DNA of 8,873 bases from Acidobacteriota bacterium. Its GTDB lineage: Bacteria; Acidobacteriota; Terriglobia; Bryobacterales; Bryobacteraceae. Positions 7,273-8,873 of this stretch are shown one piece after another. The notes beneath the pieces are model-generated. The model made no database searches and had not been told where the DNA came from. It was given only the letters and a program-made list of their open reading frames with translations. Each line of letters starts with the position of its first letter. Position 1 is the stretch's first letter. Made by a program: the position numbers and the translations under genes. The stretch is taken from NCBI GenBank assembly GCA_026394095.1, contig JAPKYY010000454.1, positions 1 through 8,873 on the forward strand, read 5' to 3'.

Positions 7273-8873
7273 ATGAGGCCAGAAGCATCTGAAGTTCAAA
7301 AAGCGCTAGAACGAGTCGTTTCCAGCCCAGAGTGGGATAACAGTTCCAATTCGGAGGCGTTTTTGCGTTTCATTGTGGGACAGACACTCGAGGGGAACGG
7401 AGACGACCTTCAGGAGAACATCATAGGCGAAAGCGTCTTTGGACGAGAACCAGGCTACAACCCAAGGGTGGACAGTGTTGTTCGAATTGAGGCGATGAAT
7501 CTTCGCGACAACCTTCTCAAATACTATGAAGGGTCAGGCGTTGATGACCCGATTCTGATTGAGGTTGCCCCCGGAAGCTACACTCCTACATTCCGATCGT
7601 TTGCTGTAGCTCCGAAAAAGGAAGCGCGTTCGTTGAATCTGAAGGTGCCCGCGGCGATTGCCGGCTTCTTGCTTATGCTTGCCGGTTCGGCCTACTGGAT
7701 CTCCAAGGTAGACGGCAGTTCATTTGTTATTAAACCCAACGGGCTATTTACAGACCAAAAAGGGAATAGTCGTTCTCCCGCATTTTCTCCCGACGGAGAA
7801 TGGATCGCATTTTCCCGTGATGTTGATGGTGTTTATTCGAACATTTATCTGCAGCCAGTGGACGGCGGATCAGCCCGGCTCTTCACCTTCGGAGACGCAA
7901 TTGACCACGAGCCAGCCTGGTCTGCCGATGGCAAGCGCATTGCCTTCGTACGTCAAAGGGCAAGAGGCGGATTCAGCTTGATGGTAAAGGACGTTGGAGC
8001 GCAGACATCTTCAGAAACAGCAATTGCTGATTTGGAGGCTCGGACTGCCTTGGATTGGACCAAAGATGGCGGCGCAATACTGGCAGCAGACAAGCCCACA
8101 GCTGCTTCCCCATTTGGAATTGTTCGTATTGAAGTTCGAGGGGGAAACAAAACACAAATTACCGAAGCGCCGATGGACAGTGCCGGAGATGGTGACCCCA
8201 AGTTGAGCCCCGACGGGCGATGGCTCGCATTTGTTCGCAGTCAATCCAGTTCGGTTGAAGATGTCTTTTTGATGCCCGCAAGTGGCGGTTCTCCGAAGCA
8301 GATTTCGAGTACCCAGAGACGCGTAGGAGGGCTTTGCTGGACTCCCGATTCCAAAGCTCTGATTATTTCTTTGGAATACCAGGAGTCCAAAAGAGGTTTG
8401 TGGCGATATCCACTGGATGGAAGCCCCGCAACAATGATCTCCAAGGTTGATGGTGCTCCCATCTCGCCAACAATGCCAGCCCGAGGTAAAGGCTTGGCTT
8501 ATGTTCAAAAAACGGTGGATACCAATCTTTGGGGAATGGACCTGGCGGGGAAATCAGAGCCCCTTAAACTCACCAGCTCCATTGAAATGGACAGTGGGCC
8601 GAAGCTTTCTCCTGATGGGCAGAGGCTCGCCTGGAGGAGTGCCTCAAGCGGTGCGAACGAGCTTTGGGTATCAGGAAAAGATGGTTCTAATCCAGTCATG
8701 TTAACTCGTTTGGGTGGTGCCGTATTGGGCCCTGCGCAGTGGTCCTCAGACGCCTCGCAACTCGTCTTCGAGGCCCGCAGAGAAGGGGCATACGAAATTC
8801 TGACGATTCCCAGTGCTGGTGGAAAGCCCAAGGTCTTGTTCTCCAGTGATGCCAGTACAAGTGCACCAAGCTA
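7273..8873 (+). CDS. Membrane-anchored PD40 (TolB-like) beta-propeller protein, C-terminus cut off by the window edge
   Basis: The frame is open from the ATG at 7273 to the window end: 533 residues with no stop. Residues about 20-110 form an N-terminal domain typical of acidobacterial propeller and cyclase-like proteins (ENIIGESVFGREPGYNPRVD 48-67, VVRIEAMNLRDNLLKYYE 69-86, IEVAPGSYTPTF 96-107), presumed cytoplasmic. A single membrane helix follows at about 124-143. The rest is a beta-propeller with PD40-type blades: FSPDGEWIAF (171), WSADGKRIAF (216), WTKDGGAIL (262), LSPDGRWLAF (311), WTPDSKALII (356), LSPDGQRLAW (445) and WSSDASQLVF (490). The layout suggests a signalling or protein-contact role, with the propeller outside the cytoplasm binding a ligand or partner; the ligand is unknown. 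AGGT 4 bases upstream supports the ATG at 7273. An in-frame ATG at 7252 would add seven residues (MHCIPGS), but it overlaps the possible sigma-54 site and has poorer upstream sequence. Confidence 0.83.
   Translation, partial: MRPEASEVQKALERVVSSPEWDNSSNSEAFLRFIVGQTLEGNGDDLQENIIGESVFGREPGYNPRVDSVVRIEAMNLRDNLLKYYEGSGVDDPILIEVAPGSYTPTFRSFAVAPKKEARSLNLKVPAAIAGFLLMLAGSAYWISKVDGSSFVIKPNGLFTDQKGNSRSPAFSPDGEWIAFSRDVDGVYSNIYLQPVDGGSARLFTFGDAIDHEPAWSADGKRIAFVRQRARGGFSLMVKDVGAQTSSETAIADLEARTALDWTKDGGAILAADKPTAASPFGIVRIEVRGGNKTQITEAPMDSAGDGDPKLSPDGRWLAFVRSQSSSVEDVFLMPASGGSPKQISSTQRRVGGLCWTPDSKALIISLEYQESKRGLWRYPLDGSPATMISKVDGAPISPTMPARGKGLAYVQKTVDTNLWGMDLAGKSEPLKLTSSIEMDSGPKLSPDGQRLAWRSASSGANELWVSGKDGSNPVMLTRLGGAVLGPAQWSSDASQLVFEARREGAYEILTIPSAGGKPKVLFSSDASTSAPS

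Noticed and set aside
6901..7299. Antisense open frames across the ATP-grasp gene end
   Set aside because: Their translations are low-complexity, Arg- and Pro-rich with no family resemblance, and the plus-strand frame carries clear ATP-grasp motifs.
1..8873. Insertion sequences, CRISPR arrays, tRNA genes or attachment sites
   Set aside because: No transposase-like frame, spaced repeats, tRNA-like cloverleaf or flanking direct repeats were seen on either strand.

Overview
This window looks like chromosomal DNA from an Acidobacteriota bacterium, possibly of the Solibacter/Bryobacter type. Two genes point there. One is a large ADOP-type permease (two fused MacB/FtsX-like halves, a family greatly expanded in that phylum). 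The other is a membrane-anchored PD40 (TolB-like) beta-propeller protein with an N-terminal domain commonly seen in acidobacterial propeller proteins. The assignment rests on remembered family features, not on a database search.

Layout. At the left edge (1-1062, minus strand) is the N-terminal 354 residues of a creatinase/M24-fold protein that seems to have lost the usual metal ligands. A 53-bp divergent gap separates it from a plus-strand series of closely packed genes that continues to the right edge. First is the ADOP permease (1116-3564), broken by a reading-frame change near 2245-2257. Five bases later comes a UPF0489-type protein of the arginase/deacetylase fold (3570-4256). A Sox-type sulfite/sulfane dehydrogenase pair follows: soxC, the Mo subunit (4290-5486), and soxD, a single-heme cytochrome c (5479-5991), overlapping by 8 bp. 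Next are a DUF2277 protein (5997-6269) and an ATP-grasp ligase (6279-7226). After a 46-bp gap the PD40 propeller protein begins at 7273 and runs off the right edge.

How the genes fit together. SoxC and SoxD form one enzyme: oxidation at a molybdenum centre outside the cytoplasm with electrons passed to a cytochrome c. No soxXA, soxYZ or soxB is visible, so it may act as a free-standing sulfite dehydrogenase. Gaps of 5, 33, -8, 5 and 9 bp suggest that the permease, UPF0489 protein, SoxCD, DUF2277 protein and ATP-grasp enzyme share a transcript, but no known pathway joins them all. The PD40 gene is probably a separate unit; a sigma-54-like -24/-12 sequence lies just before it.

The most interesting points are the broken permease, the M24-fold protein without its metal site, the UPF0489/SoxCD/DUF2277/ATP-grasp grouping, and the possible sigma-54 promoter. 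No tRNA, rRNA, CRISPR array, insertion sequence or convincing intrinsic terminator was seen. No gene-free stretch exceeds 53 bp.
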